This document shows, one piece after another, positions 7,038-14,300 of a stretch of 64,000 bases of DNA. Below the pieces are notes generated by a model that was not told the DNA's origin, ran no database searches, and worked only from the letters and a program-made list of their open reading frames with translations. The stretch's first letter is position 1, and each line of letters opens with the position of its first letter. This DNA comes from Amycolatopsis arida (GTDB lineage Bacteria; Actinomycetota; Actinomycetes; Mycobacteriales; Pseudonocardiaceae): contig NZ_FOWW01000003.1 of assembly GCF_900115565.1 (NCBI RefSeq), positions 558,001-622,000 of the forward strand, given 5' to 3'. A program made the position numbers and the translations under genes.

Positions 7038-9095
7038 TCACGACCCGATGTCGGCCAGCCCCCACCGCCCCGGCTTCCACACGGCCACCACCGACGGCCG
7101 CGGCGGGGTGTCGCCGCCGTCCGGCCAGTGCGAGGCCGGGTCGTCCGCGCTGGCGCCGTCCAGCTCGCCCGGGTGCTGCACGCACACGGTGACCACCTTG
7201 TCCCCGATGACCGGCCCGCAGGCCTCGGCCCCGCGTGGCACGGTGAGGAACAGCTTGAGGTGCCCGCGGCTGCGGCCCTCCAGTGGCACGACGTAGAGCC
7301 CGTCGTTGATGCCGAGAACCTCGCCGGAGTCGGTGGAGATCCACAGGTTGCCGTGCCGGTCGAACGCCACGTTGTCCGGGCTGCTGATCGGGCTGACCTG
7401 GTCCTTCGGGAAGCCGGCGAAGTAGGTGTCGGGGGAGGCCGGGTCGCCGCAGACGAGCAACAGCCGCCAGGTGAACCGCAGCGCCAGGGCGTCTCCGCGC
7501 TCCTCCTCGAACTCGAGAACCTGGCCGTGCCGGTTCTCGTGCCGCGGGTTCGCCTCGTCGGCCATCGCCCTGCCACCGGGGCCGCGCTGCGTGTTGTTGG
7601 TCAGCGCGCAGTACACCCGCCCGGTGCGCGGGTGCGGCTCGATGTCCTCGGGCCGGTCCATCTTGGTCGCGCCCACCTTGTCCGCCGCCTCGCGGGTGAA
7701 GACGTAGACCTCCTCGGCGGTCATCCCGTCCACAAAGGACGTGTCACCGCTGACCAGCGGGATCCACTCGCCGGTGCCGTCGAACTCACCGTCGCTCGGG
7801 AGCCGCCCGGAGCCGTCGATCTCGGCCGCCGGCGAGTCGCCGGTGAGCCGCGCGACGTAGAGCGTGCCGGAGTCGAGCAGCGTCATGTTGTGTCGGCGGG
7901 CGGCGCGCCCGTGGCCCCGCTTCATCCGGCGGTCGGAGACGAACTTGTAGATGTACTCGAAGCGCTCGTCGTCGCCGGAGTAGGCGACCACCCGGCCGTC
8001 CGGGGTGACCCGCACGTTGGCGCACTCGTGCTTGAACCGGCCGAGCGCGGTGTGCTTGACCGGGGTGGAGTGCGGGTCGTGCGGGTCGATCTCCACCACC
8101 CAGCCGAACCGGTTGGCCTCGTTCGGGTGTCGCGCCACGTCCCAGCGCGGGTCGAACCGCTCCCACTTGCGAGTCGTCGCGCCGCCCCGCACGCCGTAGC
8201 GGGCGAGCCTGGCGCGCCGCACCGGGTCGGTCACCGCGTCGGCGTTGGCGTAGTACTGGTTGAAGTTCTCCTCGCCGGACAGGATCGTCCCCCAGGGCGT
8301 CACCCCGCCGGCGCAGTTGTTCATCGTGCCCAGGACGTGGGTTCCGGTCGGGTCGGCCGGGGTCTTCAGCAGGTCGCTGCCCGCGGCCGGGCCGGTCATC
8401 CGGAACGGCGTGGTGAGCGTGATCCGCCGGTTGAACCACGACATCCGCGGCGTGTACCGGCCGGAGTGCATCGGCCTGGCGATCATCACCACGCTCAGGC
8501 CGTGCGCGGCCCAGGCGATGCGAACCTGCTCCTCGGTGGGGTTGTCCGGGTCGTAGCCGCGGAACATGTACTTCTCGCTGGTGTACTCGTGGTTGGTCAC
8601 CAGCAGCCCGGTGAGCCCGAGCGGGTCCAGCGGCAGGATTGCGGCGAAGTCGCAGTTGAAGCCGAACTGCCGCTCCTGCGCGGTGGCGGTCTGGTCGTCG
8701 AAGTCGAACTCCGGGGCGCCGGGCAGCACCGGGTCGCCCCAGCGGATCACCACGGCCTGCTCGTAGCCCTCGGGCACCACCACCTCGTCGAGGAGGTTGG
8801 GCGTCACCCGGGTGAAGTCGGTGCCCGGCGCGGGCTTCGGTGGGTGGGCGCTCGGCCGGGCGGCGGCGCCAGGTGTGGCGAGCCCGTTCGTGGCGGCCAG
8901 CGCGCCACCGGACAGCGCCACCACCGCGCCGGCCCGCAGCGCGCCACGGCGGGAGATCACCTCGCCGACGATGTCGCCGAAGTAGGGGTTGGCCGAGGTG
9001 TTCGGCGCTTCATGGAAGCAGGCGTCGCCGCAGCGGTACTCGCAGGTGACGGCGGCGCGGCGGGTGGTGAGCAGGGGAAGCAGTCGGCGGGACAA
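7038..9095 (-). CDS. phoX: PhoX-family alkaline phosphatase, copy 2
   Basis: A 685-residue paralogue of the downstream PhoX, with the same segment order: CEYRCGDAC near the N-terminus, Tat motif SRRGALRA (RR at 49-50), RWGDPVLPGAP, GVTPWGTILSGEENFNQYY and RFGWVVEIDPHDP. It carries an extra insertion near IARPMHSGRYTP. The start is TTG at 9095, preceded by GGAGG with 6-bp spacing; no better ATG or GTG is available. A PHO-box-like repeat lies at 9165-9182. The product is expected to be exported folded, with its metals, by the Tat system. Keeping two copies suggests different substrates or dosage. Confidence 0.95.
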   Translation of the reverse strand: MSRRLLPLLTTRRAAVTCEYRCGDACFHEAPNTSANPYFGDIVGEVISRRGALRAGAVVALSGGALAATNGLATPGAAARPSAHPPKPAPGTDFTRVTPNLLDEVVVPEGYEQAVVIRWGDPVLPGAPEFDFDDQTATAQERQFGFNCDFAAILPLDPLGLTGLLVTNHEYTSEKYMFRGYDPDNPTEEQVRIAWAAHGLSVVMIARPMHSGRYTPRMSWFNRRITLTTPFRMTGPAAGSDLLKTPADPTGTHVLGTMNNCAGGVTPWGTILSGEENFNQYYANADAVTDPVRRARLARYGVRGGATTRKWERFDPRWDVARHPNEANRFGWVVEIDPHDPHSTPVKHTALGRFKHECANVRVTPDGRVVAYSGDDERFEYIYKFVSDRRMKRGHGRAARRHNMTLLDSGTLYVARLTGDSPAAEIDGSGRLPSDGEFDGTGEWIPLVSGDTSFVDGMTAEEVYVFTREAADKVGATKMDRPEDIEPHPRTGRVYCALTNNTQRGPGGRAMADEANPRHENRHGQVLEFEEERGDALALRFTWRLLLVCGDPASPDTYFAGFPKDQVSPISSPDNVAFDRHGNLWISTDSGEVLGINDGLYVVPLEGRSRGHLKLFLTVPRGAEACGPVIGDKVVTVCVQHPGELDGASADDPASHWPDGGDTPPRPSVVAVWKPGRWGLADIGS

Positions 9096-9164
9096 CGCGG
9101 ACCTCCGGCGGCTCGGTTCGGGGCCCTGACACTAAGCGGAGGAACCACCGAAAGGGAACCCGCT

Positions 9165-9182
9165 GTTCGCCAAAAGTTAACC
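9165..9182 (+). promoter_or_regulatory. PHO-box-like PhoP site upstream of phoX copy 2
   Basis: GTTCGCC-AAAA-GTTAACC gives two units 11 bp apart, 70-87 bp upstream of the TTG start of phoX copy 2. It reads on the opposite strand to the gene. On the minus strand there are only weaker 11-bp repeats, so the orientation is unusual. Confidence 0.45.
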
Positions 9183-10391
9183 TCAGAGTTCCTCGCCGAC
9201 CAGCGCGGCGCCGGGCGGCACGGCGTGCGGGTCCGATGCCCGGTGCCGGACGGCGAGCAGGGCGCCGGCGAGCACGCACAGCACCGCCGCGACGAGGAAC
9301 GGTGCCCTGGCGGAGCCGAACCACTCGGCCACGTGCCCGACCAGGGTCGCGGCCAGCGCCCCGCCGAGCCAGCGGCAGAAGTTGTAGCCGGCGCTGGCGA
9401 CCGGGCGCGGCGCCGGGCTGATCGACATGGCGGTGCCGGTGAACAGGGTGTTGAGCAGCCCGGACACCAAGCCGCTCACGACGATCCCGGCCACCAGGAC
9501 CGGCGTGCTCGGCACGGTCATCAACGCCAGGAGCGCCGCGTAACCGAGGACGGCCAGCACCGTGGCGTGCCGCGCACCGAGGCGGGCGGCCAGCCGAGGC
9601 GCGAGCACCACCCCGGCGACGGCGACGCAGAGGCCCCAGCCGAAGAACACCGCGCCGACGGCGAGCGCGCCCCATCCGAGCACGAACGGCGACCAGGCCA
9701 GGACGGCGAAGAACGCCGCGGTGTAGAGCGCCGAGCCGATCGAGGTGCGGAGCAGGCCGACGTGGCCGAGGGCCCGCAACGGGTCGAGCAACCGGACGCC
9801 GGGGCGGGGGCGGTGCGCGTCGGTGCGCAGGAACACCGCACAGAGCAGGAGGGCTGCGGCCATCAGCACCGCGGTGCCGAGGAAAGGACCCCGCCAGGAG
9901 ACGCTGCCGAGCACGGCGCCGAGCAGCGGGCCGACGGAGAGCCCGAGGCCGAGCGCGGCCTCGTAGAGCAGGATCGCGCCGGCCTGGCCGCCGGTGGCCG
10001 CGCCGACGATCACCGACAGCGCGGTGGCGATGAAGAAGGCGTTGCCGAGGCCCCACACCGCGCGCAGCCCGACGAGCTGGTCAATCGAGCCGGCCGCGGC
10101 GCACAGCGCGGTGGCCACCACGATCAGCGACAGTCCGAGTAGGACGGTGCGCTTCGCGCCGAACCGGGCGCTGGCGGCGCCGGTGACCAGCATCGCCACG
10201 ACCTGGACGCCGAGGTAGGCGGAGAACAGCAGGGTCACCTGCGACGGCGCGGCGTGCAGCCCCTCGGCGATGGACAGCAGGATCGGGTCGACCAGGCCGA
10301 TTCCCATGAACGCGATCACCGCGGCGAACGCCGTGATCCACACCTGCCGGGGTTGCCCCTTCACCACGGTGAGCAACCCGGTCGCACTCAT
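9183..10391 (-). CDS. MFS transporter (12-TM drug/metabolite exporter type)
   Basis: A 402-residue polytopic membrane protein with about 12 hydrophobic segments and MFS landmarks: GIGLVDPILLSIAEGLHAAPSQVTLLFS in TM1-2, SARFGAKRTVLLGL in the loop 2-3 region, and duplicated halves around a central basic loop (FLRTDAHRPRPG). Proton-driven export of a small molecule is the likely role. ATG 10391 is preferred over GTG 10397 because GGGAGGG lies about 6 bp upstream of the ATG. A perfect palindrome at 10423-10439 suggests repression by a MarR-like regulator, but no regulator gene is adjacent. Confidence 0.9.
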   Translation of the reverse strand: MSATGLLTVVKGQPRQVWITAFAAVIAFMGIGLVDPILLSIAEGLHAAPSQVTLLFSAYLGVQVVAMLVTGAASARFGAKRTVLLGLSLIVVATALCAAAGSIDQLVGLRAVWGLGNAFFIATALSVIVGAATGGQAGAILLYEAALGLGLSVGPLLGAVLGSVSWRGPFLGTAVLMAAALLLCAVFLRTDAHRPRPGVRLLDPLRALGHVGLLRTSIGSALYTAAFFAVLAWSPFVLGWGALAVGAVFFGWGLCVAVAGVVLAPRLAARLGARHATVLAVLGYAALLALMTVPSTPVLVAGIVVSGLVSGLLNTLFTGTAMSISPAPRPVASAGYNFCRWLGGALAATLVGHVAEWFGSARAPFLVAAVLCVLAGALLAVRHRASDPHAVPPGAALVGEEL

Positions 10392-10422
10392 CGGCACCCT
10401 CCCTACTCCGCACTCCGCATTC

Positions 10423-10439
10423 GCTTAGCAATGCTAAGC
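10423..10439. promoter_or_regulatory. Palindromic operator of the MFS gene
   Basis: GCTTAGCA-A-TGCTAAGC is an 8+8 bp perfect inverted repeat with a 1-bp centre, about 32 bp upstream of the MFS start codon. AT-rich palindromes of this size are typical MarR-family operators. The only nearby MarR-like genes are about 22 kb away. Confidence 0.6.
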
Positions 10440-11241
10440 AATATCCTCGGGAGGAGGCGACGTAATCCGGCTCACGGCGGGTGCCAGCCAGCGGCCCGCC
10501 CCGCGGCGGGTTTCCACTCACGGCGGGCGCACCGGGTCGGCGCAGCCGACTCGCCGCGGTGCGACCGCCGCCAGCCTCGGCGCGTCCGACGTCTGCCGGC
10601 CCGCCGGACTCCCTCGACTCACCGGGCGCTCGCTGAACCGTCCACCCGGCGAGGTGCCACCGCGGCCGGCCCTGCCCACCGAGCAACCCCTGTGCCCACG
10701 GACTCACCGGGCACCGTCTCCAGCCGCCGGCCCATCCAGCGGCCCTCCACCTCCACCCGCCGGGTGCCGGCTCGGCCCGCCCGACTCCGGGCGCCCGCCC
10801 GTCGACCCGGCTACCCGCCAGCCGCCCGCGAATCCGCTACCCCCACGGGAACTCCCAGTGCCACCAGTCCGCCAGGCCGAGTTGTTCACATCACCCAGTA
10901 GTGATCCACAGATTTCCGCACACCCCGTTCAGCACCCCCAGAAGCGATAAACTGGACGAGGGCACCGGCCCCCGATGGGTGGGCGGGTACTGCTATGGGG
11001 GTTTGGCGGGTTTGTCAAGCCGCGTGTCGGTCCTTCGTTCGTGTGGGCTCTCCAGCCGGGTTGGTTCTGGGGCCTGTGCCGAGCCGTCCTCGGGGAACCG
11101 GGCGCGGGTTTCGGGCATCGGCGGACCGGGCGCGGGTTCGCGCGTCGGGGGACGTGCGAGGGTGTCGGGGGACGTGCGCGGGGTGTCGGGCGCGGGGCGA
11201 GTCGAGTGGAGCGGTGCGCGAGGTCGCCGTTACGACAGCGC
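10440..11241. other. Long non-coding interval with element copy B and GC-rich duplications
   Basis: No open frame here has a start signal, domain or plausible composition. The interval holds the dispersed element copy B (10882-11010). Around 11140-11200 a short duplication of GTCGGGGGACGTGCG is visible, along with repeated GGGCGCGGGTT. It separates the divergent-side promoter of the MFS gene from the end of the FtsX-like gene. Confidence 0.6.
10882..11010 (+). repeat. Dispersed promoter-like element, copy B
   Basis: TTGTTCACA (10882-10890) and TGATCCACA (10902-10910) abut GATTTCCG. TAAACT (10948-10953) again starts 43 bp after TCCACA. It is followed by ACCGGCCCCCG and four G-runs (GGG-T-GGG-C-GGG, then GGGGG at about 10996). 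The order and spacing match copies A and C. Confidence 0.6.
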
Positions 11242-11682
11242 TCAGGTCGGCGGGGCCGGTGCCCAGAAGCAGTCGAGCGCGTCGACCTCGTCGGCCATCG
11301 GCAGCTGTGCGCGCAGCGCGGCCACCAGCCCGTCCCGGTCCGCGCTCACCGTCGGCAACACCGTGATCGACGCCGGCAGCGCCTCCGGGCGCGCGATCTC
11401 CAGCAGGTCGGGGCGGTCCTTGAAGATCTCCCGAAACCGCTCGTACGCCTGCTGCTGGGTCTCGGTGGCCACCGACTCGACGTCCACGATCCCGGCGACC
11501 CGCTCGGCCCCGGCGAACATGTCGGCGTCGGTCCGGAAGGAGACCACCACTTCGCGCGGGCAGGGAATCGGGCCGGCCGCGCCGCGTACCCGCCGCTCAC
11601 CACCCCACACCCAGGCCCCGGCGACCACCGCGACGAGCACCAGACCCAGGGCCAGCACCAGGGGGAGACGTCGACCGGTCAC
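11242..11682 (-). CDS. Single-TM protein with FtsX-like extracellular domain
   Basis: About 146 residues. A basic N-terminus and one hydrophobic segment (LPLVLALGLVLVAVVAGAWVW) are followed by an ectodomain resembling that of FtsX (cell-division ABC permease subunit): CPREVVVSFRTDADM, QQQAYERFREIFKDRPDLLE, then PEALPASITVLP. The four-helix FtsX permease module is absent, so this is a stand-alone ectodomain. FtsX ectodomains activate peptidoglycan hydrolases of the RipC/PcsB type, so a role in wall-hydrolase control is possible but inferred. The GTG at 11682 is chosen because the membrane segment starts right after it; the frame is open to 11742. It follows ino1 across a strong terminator. Confidence 0.75.
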   Translation of the reverse strand: MTGRRLPLVLALGLVLVAVVAGAWVWGGERRVRGAAGPIPCPREVVVSFRTDADMFAGAERVAGIVDVESVATETQQQAYERFREIFKDRPDLLEIARPEALPASITVLPTVSADRDGLVAALRAQLPMADEVDALDCFWAPAPPT

Positions 11683-11703
11683 CAACCCAGCCTGGCACGG
11701 AAA

Positions 11704-11740
11704 GCGGCCGCCGTGGGGCGGAACTCCCCACGGCGGCCGC
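11704..11740 (-). terminator. Hairpin terminator after ino1
   Basis: A 15-bp perfect stem (GCGGCCGCCGTGGGG pairing with its complement) with a 7-base loop, 24 bp beyond the ino1 stop codon. There is no strong T-run, as is usual for intrinsic terminators in high-GC actinobacteria. Confidence 0.75.
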
Positions 11741-11763
11741 AACAGGTCATCGGCACCCGGCCG

Positions 11764-12855
11764 TCAGCGGTCCACCTCGCCGTGGATGAACTTCTCCACC
11801 GCGTCCCGAGCCTCCGAGTCCGAGTACTGCACCGGCGGCGACTTCATGAAGTACGACGACGCCGACAGGATCGGCCCGCCGATGCCCCGGTCCTTGGCGA
11901 TCTTCGCCGCGCGCACCGCGTCGATGATGATCCCCGCGGAGTTCGGCGAGTCCCAGACCTCCAGCTTGTACTCCAGGTTGAGCGGCACGTCACCGAACGC
12001 GCGACCCTCCAGCCGGACATAGGCCCACTTCCGGTCGTCGAGCCACGCCACGTAGTCCGAAGGTCCGATGTGGACGTTGCCCTTGCCGAGTTCCCGGTCG
12101 ACCTGCGACGTCACCGCCTGCGTCTTCGACAGCTTCTTGGACTCCAGCCGCTCGAGCTCCTTCATGTTCAGGAAGTCCATGTTGCCGCCCACGTTCAGCT
12201 GCATGGTGCGGTCGAGCTGGACTCCGCGGTCCTCGAACAGCTTCGCCAGCACCCGGTGGGTGATGGTCGCGCCGACCTGGGACTTGATGTCGTCACCGAC
12301 GATCGGCACCCCGGCCCGCTCGAACCTGGCCGCCCACTCCGGGTCGGAGGCGATGAACACCGGCAGCGCGTTGACGAACGCGACGTTCGCGTCGATCGCC
12401 GCCTGCGCGTAGAACTTGTCGGCCTCCTCGGAGCCCACCGGCAGGTAGGAGACGAGCACGTCCGCCTTCGCCTCGCGCAACGCGGCGACGACGTCCACCG
12501 GCTGCTCGTCGGCCTCCTCGATCGTCTCCCGGTAGAACCGGCCGAGCCCGTCGTAGGTGTGCCCGCGCTGAACGGTCACCCCGAGCGGCGGCACCTCCGC
12601 GATCTTGATGGTGTTGTTCTCGCTGGCCACGATGGCCTCGGAGAGGTCGCGACCGACCTTCTTGGCGTCCACGTCGAACGCGGCGACGAACTCGATGTCG
12701 CCCACGTGGTACTCGCCGAACCGCACGTGCATCAAGCCGGGCACGCGCGAGTCAGGGTCGGCGTCGCGGTAGTACTGGACGCCCTGCACCAGGGATGCCG
12801 CGCAGTTGCCAACGCCGACGATGGCCACCCGCACCTTGCGGCGGTTCTCGCCCAT
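11764..12855 (-). CDS. ino1: Inositol-3-phosphate synthase
   Basis: A 363-residue cytosolic NAD-dependent isomerase that converts glucose-6-phosphate to 1D-myo-inositol-3-phosphate, the entry to phosphatidylinositol, PIMs and mycothiol. The N-terminal NAD motif is [20 protein letters not shown]. Typical segments follow: [74 protein letters not shown] and the catalytic Lys/Asp-rich SKKLSKT region. The frame starts at 12870; ATG 12855 is preferred because AGGAGAA precedes it. It is transcribed after the PadR gene with an 11-bp gap, the order seen in M. tuberculosis (Rv0047c-Rv0046c). Confidence 0.96.
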   Translation of the reverse strand: MGENRRKVRVAIVGVGNCAASLVQGVQYYRDADPDSRVPGLMHVRFGEYHVGDIEFVAAFDVDAKKVGRDLSEAIVASENNTIKIAEVPPLGVTVQRGHTYDGLGRFYRETIEEADEQPVDVVAALREAKADVLVSYLPVGSEEADKFYAQAAIDANVAFVNALPVFIASDPEWAARFERAGVPIVGDDIKSQVGATITHRVLAKLFEDRGVQLDRTMQLNVGGNMDFLNMKELERLESKKLSKTQAVTSQVDRELGKGNVHIGPSDYVAWLDDRKWAYVRLEGRAFGDVPLNLEYKLEVWDSPNSAGIIIDAVRAAKIAKDRGIGGPILSASSYFMKSPPVQYSDSEARDAVEKFIHGEVDR

Positions 12856-12866
12856 GCCGGTTCTCC

Positions 12867-13505
12867 TCACTCGTGATTCCGTCGTAGGTCCTCCCGAGCC
12901 GCGGCCGGTCTCGACTGCTGACCGCGTTGCTCGGCTTGCTCGTGCGCGATCAGCTCGTTGAGCCAGCGCACCTCCCGCTCACTGGTCTCCAGCCCGAGTC
13001 GGTGCAGCTCGCGGGTGTAGCGGTCGATCCTCTCCTCGGCCCTGGCCATGGCGGCGCGGATGCCTTCGCGGCGTTCCTCCACCCGGCGGCGTCGCCCCTC
13101 CAGGATGCGCATCCTGACGTCGGCCGGTGTCCGGGAGAAGAACGTCAGGTGCACGCCGAAGCCCTCGTCGTCCCAGGTCTGCGGCCCGGCGTCGGCGAGC
13201 AGCTCGGCGAACCGCTCCTTCCCTTCGGCGGTGAGCTTGTAGACCCGCCTGGCCCGACGTCCCCAGCCGTTCCTGGCCGGGGCCCGGCCGGTCGCCGTCG
13301 ACCGGCCCGGATCGCTCTCGCCCGCGCCGACTCCGTCCGGTTCCTCGACGATCCATCCGGCCCGCTGCAGCCGACGCAGCGTCGGGTACAGCGAGCCGTA
13401 CGAGAACGTGCGGAACATGCCCAGCGTCTCGTGCAGCCGCTTGCGCAGCACGTAACCGTGCATGGGCGCCTCGTGCAGCAGCCCGAGGATGGCGAACTCC
13501 AGCAC
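12867..13505 (-). CDS. PadR-family transcriptional regulator
   Basis: A 212-residue regulator. The winged helix is at the N-terminus ([29 protein letters not shown], then [18 protein letters not shown]), with an insertion rich in Gly/Arg inside the wing ([18 protein letters not shown]). A C-terminal coiled-coil dimerisation region follows ([31 protein letters not shown]). The start is GTG 13505 with GGAAGGGGG upstream. It lies directly ahead of ino1 and probably controls it and itself; a palindrome overlaps its promoter at 13656-13665. The effector is unknown. Confidence 0.92.
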   Translation of the reverse strand: MLEFAILGLLHEAPMHGYVLRKRLHETLGMFRTFSYGSLYPTLRRLQRAGWIVEEPDGVGAGESDPGRSTATGRAPARNGWGRRARRVYKLTAEGKERFAELLADAGPQTWDDEGFGVHLTFFSRTPADVRMRILEGRRRRVEERREGIRAAMARAEERIDRYTRELHRLGLETSEREVRWLNELIAHEQAEQRGQQSRPAAAREDLRRNHE

Positions 13506-13643
13506 GATGCACCCCCTTCCGGGAACAAGCGGCGCCGCCGGCGGTTACCGCGGTCGTACCGCCGGTCGACCACCACACCCCGTCGACCGGGGGAGCGGGG
13601 ACGGAGGCGGTAGGAGCGGGCACGACCGTCAACCTACCGAGCC

Positions 13644-13665
13644 ATTATATCGAGCCGATACATCG
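13644..13665 (-). promoter_or_regulatory. Promoter (-10 TATAAT) and palindrome upstream of PadR-ino1
   Basis: On the minus strand a perfect TATAAT (complement of 13644-13649) is preceded by CGATGTATCG (13656-13665), a palindrome with 4-bp arms in the spacer. Such placement fits autoregulation by PadR. The -35 is weak, and the inferred 5' UTR is about 130 nt. Confidence 0.5.
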
Positions 13666-13825
13666 AAGTGGTGCATCTAACGCTGCCGATCACCCGATGA
13701 GATACCCAAGGCACCCCGAAACGTAACCAGACAGTTATGAGACCGTCGGCGTGTCCCGCTCGTGTCGTCGGTCACTAGGCAGAACGGGCCATCGCGGGCA
13801 CATCCGCAGCACGTACTCTGTTGTG

Positions 13826-14224
13826 GTGCGAAACCAGCGGCAGGTCGTCGACTACGCGTTGCAGCGCCGTGCCCTGCTCGCCGAGGTCTACTCGGGGCGG
13901 GTGAGCACGATGGACGTCTGCGACGCCAGCCCGTACCTGCTCAGGGCGGCGAAGTTCCACGGCCAACCCAGCGACGCGAGCTGTCCGCTGTGCCGCAAGG
14001 AGGCGGTGACCCTGGTCTCCTGGGTCTACGGTGACGAGCTCCGGCACGCGGCCGGCTCGGCCCGCACGCCCGAGGAACTCGAGCGAATGGCCAACCTCTT
14101 CGCCGAGTTCACCGTCTATGTCGTGGAGGTATGCCGGTCGTGCAGCTGGAACCACCTGGTGCAGTCGTACGTCCTGGGGACCGGAGACCCGCAACCGCGC
14201 CCGCGCCGGACCGCGAGCCGGTGA
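13826..14224 (+). CDS. DUF5318 zinc-ribbon protein
   Basis: A 132-residue protein of the actinobacterial DUF5318 family (M. tuberculosis Rv0049-like by position and sequence type). It begins VRNQRQVVDYALQRRALLAEVYSGR and carries two Cys pairs, CPLCRKEAV and CRSCSWNHLV, which form a probable zinc ribbon. The function is unknown; it is always found next to ponA and the rpsF block in relatives. The GTG at 13826 is chosen because TACTCT (13814-13819) lies 6 bp upstream, suggesting a leaderless mRNA; the frame is open to 13751. The C-terminal tail is Arg/Pro-rich. Confidence 0.85.
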   Translation: MRNQRQVVDYALQRRALLAEVYSGRVSTMDVCDASPYLLRAAKFHGQPSDASCPLCRKEAVTLVSWVYGDELRHAAGSARTPEELERMANLFAEFTVYVVEVCRSCSWNHLVQSYVLGTGDPQPRPRRTASR

Positions 14225-14300
14225 GCGCGCACCTGGCAGTCAGCGAGCACGGAACGGCGACCTCGGAGACGAACCGGACGCCGGTCTGGGAGGCCCACCC

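Noticed and set aside
4941-10142. A 1733-codon open frame on the + strand antisense to both phoX genes and the MFS gene
   Set aside because: It is a GC-bias shadow: no motif, no ribosome-binding site, His/Arg/Gly-rich composition, and three well-supported genes lie opposite.
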